From: Diplonema japonicum
Taxonomy: Eukaryota; Euglenozoa; Diplonemea; Diplonemida; Diplonemidae
Assembly: GCA_964019335.1 (NCBI GenBank)
Contig: OZ025659.1
Coordinates: forward strand, 310,001 to 374,000
Direction: 5' to 3'
Length of the DNA stretch: 64,000 nucleotides
Shown: positions 18,426 to 28,349 of the stretch, in pieces
Layout of the letters: every line of letters begins with the position of its first letter
Position numbering within the stretch: position 1 is the stretch's first letter
Made by a program: the position numbers and the translations under genes
The notes under the pieces: generated by a model
Told to the model about the DNA's origin: nothing
What the model saw: only the letters and a program-made list of their open reading frames with translations
Database searches by the model: none

Positions 18426-19793
18426 ATGAGCATATTCCGATTCGAGCTGACACAAGCGGAGCTCGAGGACACGCCTTCAAGGCGGTCTGGCGTTAATATA
18501 GAAGTTGAGGCTGAGCAGCGAGCTTGTGGATGTGACATCATCTTGGACTCGGGAATCCTACTGGGTTTGCCGATGATTGTGATGGCTCGCGCTCAGGTAC
18601 TTTTACAAAGATTTTATTTTGTCCAATCACTAACCCGTTTTGACGTTACAGTAGTGGCCATCGCCACTTTGTTCCTCGCCACAAAGCTTGAGGAAGACTG
18701 CCACCGCAAAGTCCGTCAAGTAGTAACTGTGTTCCAGCGTGTGTGCATTCGACGTGCTGGTATCACAGCTGATTCGGCGTGTCTTCCGGCTATTGATGTG
18801 GGTTCTGATCTGTACTTCAAGATACGAGTATGTTTCACAATACTGCTATCGACACACCTAGGCGACCCTCATGGAAATCGAACACAGCGTCCTCAGCAGT
18901 CTTCGCTTTATTACACACGTTGACAACCCTCACAAGGTATGAATCCCTTTTCCAAGAATAAGATGAACCCCAGTGCTTGGTATTCAATCACTTGTAGGAC
19001 TACCTGCATGCTGCTTTGGATGCATTTATGTGTCAGCATGGTTCTTTTGTTTTTAGTCAAACATTTCACACAGTACGTCTTGTTCTTCTGTAGAATGCTG
19101 CTACCCGGTGCTGCAGGATGGGCCACAGGAAAGGATTTGGCACAGGTTTCTTGGTCTTTAGTGAATGACTCTCTGAGGACTACTTTGTGTTGTAGGTTCC
19201 CTTCTACAGTGATAGCTACAGCTGCAATATTCCTTGCGGCTCGAAAGGTGAAGATGACACTCCCCAGCAGCGAGTGGTGGCGCCTCTTTGACACAGAGAC
19301 CGTTGACCTGATCGAAGCAGCCAAAGGTCTGAACGAGGCACAGCTGATTCAGAAACCCGTTTACACGAAGCTGTGCAGTGATACGGGTTTCCCTTCCGAG
19401 TTTTACGAAGCATTCAGCAAAGCTAACATCGATAAGGCTGAGCAAAAGGCAGAACGGAACAATAAGCGCTGTTCAAGTGCAAGTTCGTCAAGTTCATCGT
19501 CTTCTTCGTCTTCGAGAAGAAAGAGACAACGAAGGGACAGAAATAGGGATAGGAGCAGAGGCAGAGATCGGGACAGGAGTGATCGGCGAGACAGAAGAGA
19601 CAGAGATAATAACAGGGATAGGGATAGGAACAGGGATAGGAACAGAGACAGAGACAGGGACAGAGACAGGAACAGAGACAGAGACAGGAACAGAGACAGA
19701 GACAGGAACAGAGACAGAGACAGAGACAGGGACAGGGACAGAGACAGGGATAGGGACCGAAAGCACTCCCGGAGTGAAAGGAACAGAAGATAG
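18426..19793 (+). CDS. CCNL: cyclin L with Arg/Asp-repeat tail, five exons
   Basis: Exons are 18426-18738, 18769-18827, 18862-18936, 18998-19040 and 19129-19793; introns are 30, 34, 61 and 88 nt. The spliced protein is 384 aa. The first cyclin fold contains ILLGLPMIVMARAQVLLQRF and IATLFLATKLEED. The join of exons 3 and 4 gives HVDNPHK-DYLHAALDAF, and exon 5 restores SLVNDSLRT...IATAAIFLAARK, matching cyclin L block for block. The C-terminus is Ser-rich then ~80 residues of alternating Arg/Asp/Asn, standing in for the RS domain of animal cyclin L. Cyclin L partners CDK11-type kinases in transcription-coupled splicing (known). An ATG at 18339 in frame would add 29 residues; I prefer 18426 because the family begins shortly before the TPS-x-x-x-G motif. 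Confidence 0.88.
19555..19770 (+). repeat. in-frame minisatellite coding Arg-Asp-Arg-Asn
   Basis: Hexamer-based purine-rich repeats (GACAGA/GACAGG/AACAGA) run through the 3' part of the cyclin L gene and encode an alternating RD/RN tail. Length polymorphism is expected. Confidence 0.85.
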
Positions 19794-19882
19794 CAGTCAC
19801 AATAGTGTGATCCGTTCGTACAGCATCAAGTAAGTATATCAGTCTTTTGCTTTTCAACTTCACATTTTTTCTTCAGGCGCAC

Positions 19883-20491
19883 ATGCAAATTCCAGAAGCC
19901 TTAGGCTATGTCTCCACAATCGCGTTCTTTCTTCAGTATTTACCACAGATGAAGAAGAACTACGACAGACAGTCCACGGAAGGGTTCTCCGTGTGGGGTG
20001 TTGCGGTGAAGCTGGTGGGGGCGGCGTTTATGTTTGCGAATTACTTGCTGGAATGGGAGGAAGGGTTCGTGGTGCTTTATGCGTTGATTAATATGTTCCA
20101 ATACCTGACCTTGATAGCACAGGATGCACATTACGAAAAACGGAAAGCAAGCAAAATGCTTTTATTGATGCCCTTGCCCGTGTTCTCTGTTGCTCTGGTG
20201 TTGCCTGTGGCACGTCCAGTAACCACTGGGATCAAACCGATCTCACAAGTTGTCTCGCATCTCTTCTTCCTCTATGAGTGCATCATGATTAGTAGTGTCC
20301 GTGGTGTGTCGCTCACTTCGCACGCGCTGAACATGTTTGGTGGTGTGACAGGCCTCGTTGCCTGCTTATACCTCCCTCCCAAGTCTTCCTGGACCATCTG
20401 GTTGTACATTAACTCCATGCTCCAAGCCTCTACCATTTTCCTCCTGTGGTGGTGGTACCCTACACACTCGTCCGAGAATTCACACTTGTGA
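19883..20491 (+). CDS. PQ-loop repeat membrane protein
   Basis: 202 aa, started at the ATG in GCGCACATGCAAATTCC, which directly follows TTTTTTCTTCAG, a good (trans-)splice acceptor. It has about seven hydrophobic helices. The first PQ-loop is canonical (FFLQYLPQMKKNYDRQSTEG, with the S-x-x-G turn); the second lacks the PQ pair (PISQVVSHLF). PQ-loop proteins transport cystine, cationic amino acids or sugars, or assist dolichol-phosphate-sugar use (MPDU1); the substrate cannot be read here. A potential GTAAGT donor at 19831 upstream could define a leader intron. Confidence 0.8.
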   Translation: MQIPEALGYVSTIAFFLQYLPQMKKNYDRQSTEGFSVWGVAVKLVGAAFMFANYLLEWEEGFVVLYALINMFQYLTLIAQDAHYEKRKASKMLLLMPLPVFSVALVLPVARPVTTGIKPISQVVSHLFFLYECIMISSVRGVSLTSHALNMFGGVTGLVACLYLPPKSSWTIWLYINSMLQASTIFLLWWWYPTHSSENSHL

Positions 20492-20569
20492 CCTCTAGCT
20501 CTTTAATGTAATATTTTTTTTAGATACTTCGGCAATTGCATATTACTTAGTAATTACAACACACCAGAA

Positions 20570-21265
20570 ATGGGTCTTCTTGCCAGCAAATGCGTTGCGA
20601 CAGAGAAGAGGATGCTCACGAATGGCAGTGAATTCCCTATTCTGTACTTAAGATTCAAGACCAGTACTCCCCTTGCCAAAGACACAAAGTACATCAAACT
20701 GCTCAATGGGTGCGGGGCCAAGAGCTACAGCCCCATGGATGCGACAGAGGACGGTTTCAGTTTAGCCGTGAAGCTGTACAAAGGTGGTAAGATGTCGGAA
20801 ATGCTGCGGGTAGTGGAAGTGGGTGACTCATTGTCGTACTTCGACCCCGGGAAGAAGCAGGTGGGAAAGAAGGGCGAAAGCGTGGGAGTATTGGCGATGG
20901 GGATTGGAATCACGTCTGCCCTCTCCGCTGTCGAAAGAGAGCTAGCTGCTAGGACTAGGAAGAAAATCGTTTTGTTGTTTGCCAACAGAACGAAAGAGGA
21001 TGAGGTATTTCTGGACAGGATTGCTGACCTTGAGCACAAGCATGAAAATTTTAGCTACGTGCGTGTCCTGTCTCGCGAAAAGCAGCCCAGTGCAGATCCC
21101 CACATCCACAACGGCCGCCTCGATAAGGACTTCCTTGAAACCACATTCCGTTCGTGGGACCCAAAGGCCTCCCTCTTCCATGTTGTTGGCTCCAAACCTC
21201 AAATATCTTCCATCAAGAAACTACTAGGAGACTTTTTCCACACACCCATCACCACCCTCTACTGA
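20570..21265 (+). CDS. cytochrome b5 reductase/FNR-like flavoprotein
   Basis: 231 aa, ATG at 20570. The FAD-binding barrel is short, with KSYSPMD in place of the R-x-Y-S/T motif and YKGGKMSEML as the G-x-x-S phosphate motif. The NAD(P) domain has VLAMGIGITSALS (GxGxxx nucleotide loop) and LLFANRTKEDEVFLDRI, and ends on a Tyr (ITTLY). The C-terminal Cys-Gly-P-P motif typical of b5 reductases is replaced by VVGSKP, so substrate handling may differ. There is no membrane anchor. The enzyme likely passes electrons from NAD(P)H to a haem or quinone acceptor (family inference). Confidence 0.82.
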   Translation: MGLLASKCVATEKRMLTNGSEFPILYLRFKTSTPLAKDTKYIKLLNGCGAKSYSPMDATEDGFSLAVKLYKGGKMSEMLRVVEVGDSLSYFDPGKKQVGKKGESVGVLAMGIGITSALSAVERELAARTRKKIVLLFANRTKEDEVFLDRIADLEHKHENFSYVRVLSREKQPSADPHIHNGRLDKDFLETTFRSWDPKASLFHVVGSKPQISSIKKLLGDFFHTPITTLY

Positions 21266-21787
21266 GGTTGGATAGAAAGGCAGGTGATAAGCAGGAAACA
21301 CATGTACCCCCCATTCTTACCGCGGCAAGAATATGTGATCAGGCTGTCGTTTATTTTACAACTGGGAAGCAAATAGGCCTTGTTGTCGCCATCTTAGCCC
21401 TTACACCACGCCATCATATCAACGCTTACACTTGGAGCAATAATTTATTACCGTTTCAACGATGTATTTCAGAGCGAATCAAACAAAATAAGAATCCGAC
21501 CTGTTTTTCCTTTTTTTTTTCGCCTTTGCTTTGAAACGGCACCTCCCTCCTTATTTGTTTTATTCTCCACATTCCTACCTCTCTTCTTTTTCTGCGTTTT
21601 CTTTTTCTTTTTCTTTTTTTTTTTTTTTTTTACATGTGTGAACGCCTTTTACAGTGATATTATCGCATCCTCCCTTAAACTCTTTTTTTTTCTTCCTTAC
21701 TTCCCAATATTCTTTCCGCTTACCTAACTTTAGTATTTTTTATATACATTTTTTTCGATGCCAAACTATCTTACTCATCGCAGAAGC
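21266..21787. other. intergenic spacer
   Basis: T-rich with a run of about 20 T near 21611-21630. No gene or RNA seen. Confidence 0.5.
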
Positions 21788-22992
21788 ATGGCATTGAAGT
21801 ATCAGCCCGGGTCATTGGAGAAGAATCTATGCCATCTTGACAGAGGTGCACAAAGCGTGGGGACGCTTGCAACGTGGCTCTCGTTCTATACGGACGATGC
21901 AGCAGTGGTGATGGAGGAGTGGATGGAGCTGTTTAAAAAAAGAAACAAAAATGAAGAGGAAGAGGAAGAAGACTCGGCTACGGACAATGAATTGATTAAT
22001 CTACTCTTCTTATTTCACGAACTCGTAGTGTTGACAAGAGCAAAACCAAAAAGCTACAAGGCAGCTTTCGAAAAGAATCTACCAGAGGTCACATCAACAT
22101 GCACCAGCAAGGCAGTGCAGTACGAACTGCGCAAGCTGCTAGACGTGTGGACCTCGCAAGACATTATAAGCAAGGATATCGTTGAAGAAATTCGTACAAC
22201 ACTTAACATAGCCCCCTATGGTGCTCCGAACTGCACCTCTGCCATACCAGAGCTCATGCAGACCAGTAAACTGATTGAAGAAGTCTCGGAAAGCAAAGAA
22301 CGCTTGTTTTCTACCAGCCGAAAAAGAAAGAAGTGTTCTGATATGACGGAGTACAGGACGATCCTTCACTCAGAGATGAAGGACATAGATGGCGTGCAGA
22401 GGGCTTACAACAAACTGAATACTTATGTGAAAGAGCATGTGCTGACAAAGCTGACTGCAACACTACAGCAACAGGAGGACGAGGTGAAGAGTATTTTGAA
22501 AATAGTAACCAGCATGCAGCAGCCAAAAGAAGCCCCTCGGGAAGAGACCAGGGCGGACCAGAACGCGTCGCCTGTGCCACAGATAGAAGAACTTACAATG
22601 ACTTTCGAAAAGGGGCAGCGAATAGTATGTAAACGAAAAGCGAAACCAGAAACCGCAGGTGTACCGCAAAGGTGAGCCCACCGAGGCGCGTGGCGTGGTG
22701 GTGCTTGTTGATGTTTCGACATCACCCTTCTCCTATCAGGTATACTGTCGGATGAATGAAATTTATTTTACAGGTGCGGCTGGATGATGGCAAAGAGCGC
22801 TTCACCGAAGCCACGCATCTTGTGCCCGATGTGAAAGAGGACGAGGAGCTGGCGGACCTCTTCAATGCTAAGCCTGTCGAGGACGTTGCTGTGGAGGAAG
22901 ATCCATGCGAAGCTGTTAAGTGGAAGGATATCCTAGAGCCGTGCGTTCTGCGAATCATCGATGGGTTCTCAGAGAGTGTAGACAGTGTCTAG
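21788..22992 (+). CDS. RPRD1/Rtt103-like CID protein with C-terminal Tudor-like domain
   Basis: Exons 21788-22624, 22659-22739 and 22774-22992; both introns are 34 nt (GTATGT and GTATAC donors). The protein is 378 aa; an in-frame ATG at 21758 would add ten residues ahead of a CATCGCAG acceptor. A CTD-interacting domain occupies residues ~3-135 (SLEKNLCHLDRGAQSVGTLA, LINLLFLFHELV, LRKLLDVWTSQDII), followed by a helical coiled-coil region to ~250. Only after splicing does a small beta-barrel appear (GQRIVYRKGEPTEARGVVVL, SYQVRLDDGKERFTEATHLV), like a Tudor/SH3-like fold. CID proteins bind phosphorylated Pol II CTD and act in termination. Its presence with Spt5 and cyclin L in one window is notable. 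Confidence 0.85.
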
Positions 22993-23055
22993 CACTTCTC
23001 GGGTTATGTTATTTATTTCTCCATTGAAACTGCGACACTCAGCCACTGCAGGAAG

Positions 23056-24806
23056 ATGGCGCTGTCAGACTTCGACACGGAGGGGGTGGGCTTGCCGTCG
23101 ACGTGGAGGCGTGAACGGAACCCAGTTGAGGTCGAGACGCAAACGCCTTCATTTGACGAGGTGCCCAACGAGGTGCAGACCGTGATCTCATTGTTCTCGA
23201 AGGAAGAAACAACTGACAGAGATATTCAAACTGACGACAAACCACCTGGCGTGCCTGAACCCGTGCAGGACGAGGGTGTTGAAGGTACTGCTCTGTTCCC
23301 TGGTACAAAAGGCGCTGATGACAATGACAAAGTAGCCAAGTTCCTTGACACGGTAACGCCCGGCGTGATGAAGATGATGGAAGCCAATGTCCATTCCTTC
23401 GCGTTCGAAGGCTACGATGTTGCGTGGGATGCAGAGAGGACGACAACAGACGCGGTGCACACCTTGACGGCACCGATGTATGACGACGCTGACCTGGAGG
23501 TGGTCTCCATCTCGTGGAACAGCACAGGGTCTGTAATAGCTGCTGCGTACGGACGTATCGACCTTGTGGGGTGGTGCAAAGGTACTGGCTATGTATGCTG
23601 CTGGAATATCACACGAAAGGAAGTGACAAAACCCGACGTGACGATCATGCACTCCTCGTACATGACCTCAATTGCATTCCACCCCACACACCCTTCCATT
23701 CTCCTGGGTGGTAGTTACACTGGTGAGATCATGGTTTGGGACATCTCGTCAGACGTCCCTTTGGTGGTATCGAGCGACCTACAGGCTGAAGAGTCGCACA
23801 GAGACCCCGTCTGCAAGGTGATGTGGCTCCTGGACCGCACGGCAAGGCCAACAGACATCAACAGATTCGTGATGGCATCTGCCTCAGGCGACGGAAGGAT
23901 TCTCTTCTGGAGCAGAGACCCTAAGAACAAGGTACCGCACTTCGACGCACCTCTTGCAGGCTACGTGTTGAAACCAAGGGCACCTGCCTTAGGTTCGTCT
24001 CGTGTCGATAGTCAGGACAAAGCTTCGATCGATGCACGGGATGAGGTAGGCAACAGAATAGGCATCTTGGGAATGGCAGTCATGTACTCCGATGCTGGCA
24101 TCATTGGAACTAAAAAGGTGCCGGCCACAGACTCACGATTCATCCTGGGCACGGAGAACGGCGGCGTGTATAGATCATCTGTCGACATCCCGAAAATAAA
24201 GACCCAGTACACGTTGAAGTCACTGAAGGTGGGCGCAGAGGCCTACCCCTATGAATCGCACTACGGCCCTGTACAGGCATGCTCGTCGTCTCCTTTCGAA
24301 CGCAACCTCTTTCTGACTGCAAGCTCAGATGGCACAGCTAAGCTGCGTAATGTGCTGGAAAGCACACTTCTTACTCTTGAACCCTCCAACTCTGCGGAGG
24401 ACTACATATATTGCGCAGAGTTTTCCCCCTTCCGTCCTTGTGTCATAGCACTTGGCATGCGGAACTCCACTCTTGTATTGTACGACCTTGAGGTATGCAC
24501 ACAAATCGAAGATACCACTGCACAGGCAAGCACCGTGAAGCCTCTCACAGTCGAAGCAGGCGATGGGCAGCCCGTCATAGCTCTTGCATTTAACCACACG
24601 GACAACTCCCTCATAGCTACCGGCGACGGCAGGGGGCAGCTGAAGATATGGCAGCTTCCCAACAACCTTACACAGCTATCTAAAGTATGCATGCACGACC
24701 TGTACACACCACCACATAGGGCGAACAGCAGCTACTCCAAACCCCCGTCTCAGAAGATCGCAAGAAGAAGGACTGCTGGTTTAGAATGACCGGACTCGTC
24801 TTTTAG
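23056..24806 (+). CDS. DYNC2I2: cytoplasmic dynein-2 intermediate chain 2 (WDR34/FAP133)
   Basis: Exon 1 is 23056-24684 and exon 2 is 24720-24806 with a 35-nt intron (GTATGC), giving 571 aa. The N-terminus has the ETQT / DIQT light-chain-binding-type motifs of intermediate chains. Residues ~110-540 form the WD40 propeller, with VSISWNSTGSVIAAAYGRID and IAFHPTHPSILLGGSYTGEI, which track human WDR34 almost residue for residue. The frame reads through the intron into a false 24-aa tail; the spliced end (LTQLSKGEQQLLQTPVSED) matches the WDR34 tail position. The protein is part of the retrograde IFT motor, so the organism builds cilia by IFT. The gene sits immediately before AHI1. Confidence 0.93.
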
Positions 24807-24886
24807 ACTAATACTTTAACAACAGTGAATACTGCTTCGCTTGCGTTTATTCAAATTTGCACATAGAAACATACACCAGAGATGTG

Positions 24887-27800
24887 ATGCCTGGAGAGGC
24901 CATAATAGAACACCATGTGGATGATAAGGAGGGAGAGCCAAATCAAACTCATGTGAAGGAAGAGGAGAAACCGGTTAAACGATCTAAGAAAGGGAAAAAG
25001 GACAAAACAAAAGAAAAGAGAAAAGAAGAAGAACCGAAGAAAGAAAAATCAAAAGATCTGACCCAGGATCGTTCGGAGCGGAGGGCAGAGAGGAAGAAAA
25101 CTCGCAGCAGGTCAAGGTCGAAGAAGAAGGAAAAGAAAGAACATGATAAAAGCGAGAGAAGCAAAAGGAGTTTCGATAGCAGGGATTCAGGCCCGGTTCG
25201 CGCAGTCGCGAGGACAGGTAGTGACTCCTCCTTTATCGAGTATGATAAGGGAGATGTGGGGACTTCTAGCGGTGAACATGAACAACATGAGCTGCCGGAG
25301 GAGAGCCAACCTGAACCCATGCCACCTTCGGTGGTGACCGTCCACAACATGACCAACCTTGTGCCCGACCCCCACGTCGTCCACCCCGTTGTCCGCTTCT
25401 GGGTGGTCGATGGCGCCACAGGTGTCGACATCTCCGGCTACTCCTACCCTTATCAAAACCCCCTAAACCACAATTTTGCGGAAACTCTTGAGGCGCATCA
25501 ATCTGCAGCTGCCAATGGTGGTTTCTTTACTTACCCCTGCAATCTACGCGAGCTCAAGGATTTCACACCGAAGTGGGAGGATTCCGTTTCCATTGGTGTC
25601 AATCTCAAAACCCTCACCGAGACATATCCAGAGGCCGTGCTGCTTCTGGAGATCATAGACTGCTCTCGAATGAACGTCCAGAAACAGCTCAAGACACGTA
25701 CGCATTACGGGCCATCTTACGAACGCCAGTTCACTCCTATAGCTTGGGGCTACCTCCGGCTTCGAGGAGTTGTCGGAAAGGCTTCAAATTGCGTCGGGAA
25801 ATTCAGAATACAACTATTTAGAAGCCCCTTGAAGCGGTCCCTTGCTAGAAAGGCCTTCTTACGAGTGTGGCCCTCTGCAATGTATCCAAACACCGCGGTG
25901 CCGATTGCTGCTAGTGTGGTGGACCTGAATGACCCAAGGATCCCACCTATCTTCTACTCCTACTGCGAGACAGTGAACAGGCTAGACAAGTACCCCTCAT
26001 CGCTGCACATTACGCTCGACACAGAAGACGACCGCGACATGATCCCCAGACACGTTAGTGATGGGCTCAGAAAGTTGCTAGAGGACTGCAGGAAGGCCTT
26101 GAACCCCGCACCCTTAGGTGTCGAAGAACAGAATAGGGACCTGGCTGAGAACATCCAAGCAGAAGATATCAAGTTAGATGACCCAATCGAGATCCTCGAT
26201 TGCGCCAGGCGGCGTGCCGAGAAATGTTTACAGCCTGACTTCTTGCAAGCAAGTCTCCCGGCAGGTAGGAAAGGCTGCCTTGCATTGGCCTTTAGCCCCT
26301 GTGGTAACTACCTGGCCCTTGCCGCATGTGAAGAAGGATCAGTTGAGGTACGTGTTCATGACACGAAGTTCGGACCGAACGCGAAGGAAGAAGGAAGCCC
26401 CAGCGACAGGATGGCTTGTCCCCTTGTTGCATCTTTTGAAGGGCACTCCGACACGGTGTACTCGCTGCTTTGGACTGCTGGCAGCAAGCAAATCATTACA
26501 TGTTCGGCTGATTGCACGGCAAAACAATGGCCTTTTATCAAAAATACTGACTTCAGCTGGGCTAAGTATCCCACACGAGAGGAACTGGCGAAGGCGATAC
26601 GAAACGGATCGATTTGCGCGCGCAGCGGTGCTGAGTTCACATTTGTGCACCCTTGCTATGTGTACACGGCAGTACACCACCCACTGGGGGAGATGCTTAT
26701 CACCGGAGGATTCGATGACACGCTGCGGTGCTGGAGCACTGTGTCGGGTAGCCTGATGAAGTCATTCAAAGCGACTCCTAAATCATGGGTGGCACACTTG
26801 GCACTAGCAGTTGATGGTTCTATGCTGTTCTCCGCTGATGGACATGGCGAGCTCAAACTGTGGACCGTATCTGGGTTTTCACGTGCTGAAAAGTCACCAA
26901 AGATCGATTCGTGGGCCACCATCGAGGACTTCAAGGGCAAAGGGGTCTCTTGTTTGGCAGTGGACACACCAAAAAAGCACCTCTATGTGTGGACACGTGT
27001 CGACAGCTGCGTAACGTGCATCAACACCAGCACATACTCGAGGTTTTCTCAAGTAAAGCAGTACAGAGGACCAAGATTTGAAAGTTGTGCCATAAAAGGT
27101 TCCTTATCACCTTGTGGAAGCATGGTGTGCACAGGGAGCCCTACAGGAACCATTTTCATTTGGGACACCTCTGCTAACGAAAGTCAGGAAAATGTTAGGT
27201 ACGACTACCAGCAGACAGGTCCTGTGTACAACACAGTGTGGTCCCCCACTGACCACAGAATGGCATTCTCCTCGTACTCTGCTCGACTGAATTTAGTGAC
27301 TGTCTGGTACAGACCGAGGCAAGAGGAAGATGTATCCTTAGTCAAGAGCTATGACACGTCCTGGTTCGGCGCAAAGATGGCAGCAACGCACAGACCGTCG
27401 CTGCCCCCGCAAGAGCACATCACCGACGAGCCTGTTGATACATCACAAGACTGGATGTCGCAGATCATAACGCAGTGGACCAACAGGGTGTCCAAGCGTT
27501 GCCAGCGCCTCATCCAAGCGGGCACCGCAGTTGAGGTCCGTGAAGGCTCGTTCTGGCGCCCTGCAAACGTATCGGGTTGGACGGCGGAAGGCATGTGTTG
27601 CATTGAGTTCGCTGACGGGCGGGCAGGCACAGCGAATGTCCCGCCTGTCCTCGTGCGAAGACTAAAGGGTACCGGGGATGCCACCAATATATCAATGGTA
27701 TGCGCAACACTGATGCCAATATATCACAGGAGCTCACCTCTCCCGCTCGCAAGTCGTCGGGGCTAACCAAAGCTACTGAGGAAATGTTGAAGAAAACAGG

Positions 27801-28026
27801 TTTCCTCCTTGAACGCTATGGGTATGCAACTGCTACTTGAGCTTCACACAATGACAGACTCGAAGACACAGCTGTCGAAGACAAGGAGCTGGACGAGGCA
27901 GGGACTACACTAACAAAGTCGAAAAGGCCTTCACGTGCTTGGGGAGGCACCACGCCAACCATAAAGGAAAAAAAAAGTAAAAAAAGCAGAAGTAAATCAA
28001 AGAAGAGAGAGTCCTCAGAACAGTGA
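24887..28026 (+). CDS. AHI1: jouberin homologue (ciliary transition-zone WD40 protein)
   Basis: Exons 24887-27697, 27730-27821 and 27858-28026, with introns of 32 and 36 nt, give 1,023 aa. Residues 1-115 are highly charged (Lys/Glu). The jouberin-specific C2-like region is at ~164-330 (HPVVRFWVVDGATG, FAETLEAHQS, VLLLEIIDCSR, PIAWGYLRLRG). The WD40 propeller is at ~455-815 (LALAFSPCGNYLALAACEEG, VYSLLWTAGSKQIITCSADC). A Tudor-like barrel at ~881-927 (VEVREGSFWRPANVSGW) replaces the SH3 domain of vertebrate AHI1. The last two exons encode a Lys-rich tail. AHI1 works at the ciliary gate (known in animals). An upstream TTG-initiated extension was not used. Confidence 0.87.
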
Positions 28027-28349
28027 ACACCCTGAGGGGGATAGCTTTAAAAGCAGAAAAATCTCTTATGTGCATTTCATGGTTTTGGCACAAGCCGGAC
28101 CCGGGGCCAAAGAGCTGCACTTTCTAAACCAACGAATCCATAATCTGAGAAAAAAACCCCACCCCTATTTCCCCTTTCAAATAGATTTGTTATTGAGTAG
28201 TATTCTTGCGTTGTATTCTTTTAATGTTCAACGTTCCTGCTGAAGCTACACTGAAATCACAGACAGGAGGGTAGGGTAGGTGCACGGGAACTTCCTGTGC
28301 AGGATTGGGAACATAAAAATGTCGTTAGTTAGATAATAACAATAAAAAA
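28027..28349. other. intergenic spacer
   Basis: Nothing beyond short A-runs. The minus-strand frame here is unsupported. Confidence 0.5.

Noticed and set aside
18600-18651. Possible intron in cyclin L starting GTACTTTTAC and ending GACGTTACAG
   Set aside because: The peptide it would remove (VLLQRFYFVQSLTRFDVT) aligns with a conserved cyclin L segment, so it is exon.
19423-19863. Minus-strand Cys/Pro/Leu-repeat frame opposite the cyclin L tail
   Set aside because: Antisense reading of the Arg/Asp minisatellite.
24857-24886. Ten extra residues upstream of the jouberin ATG
   Set aside because: The frame there starts at TTG; the first ATG is 24887.
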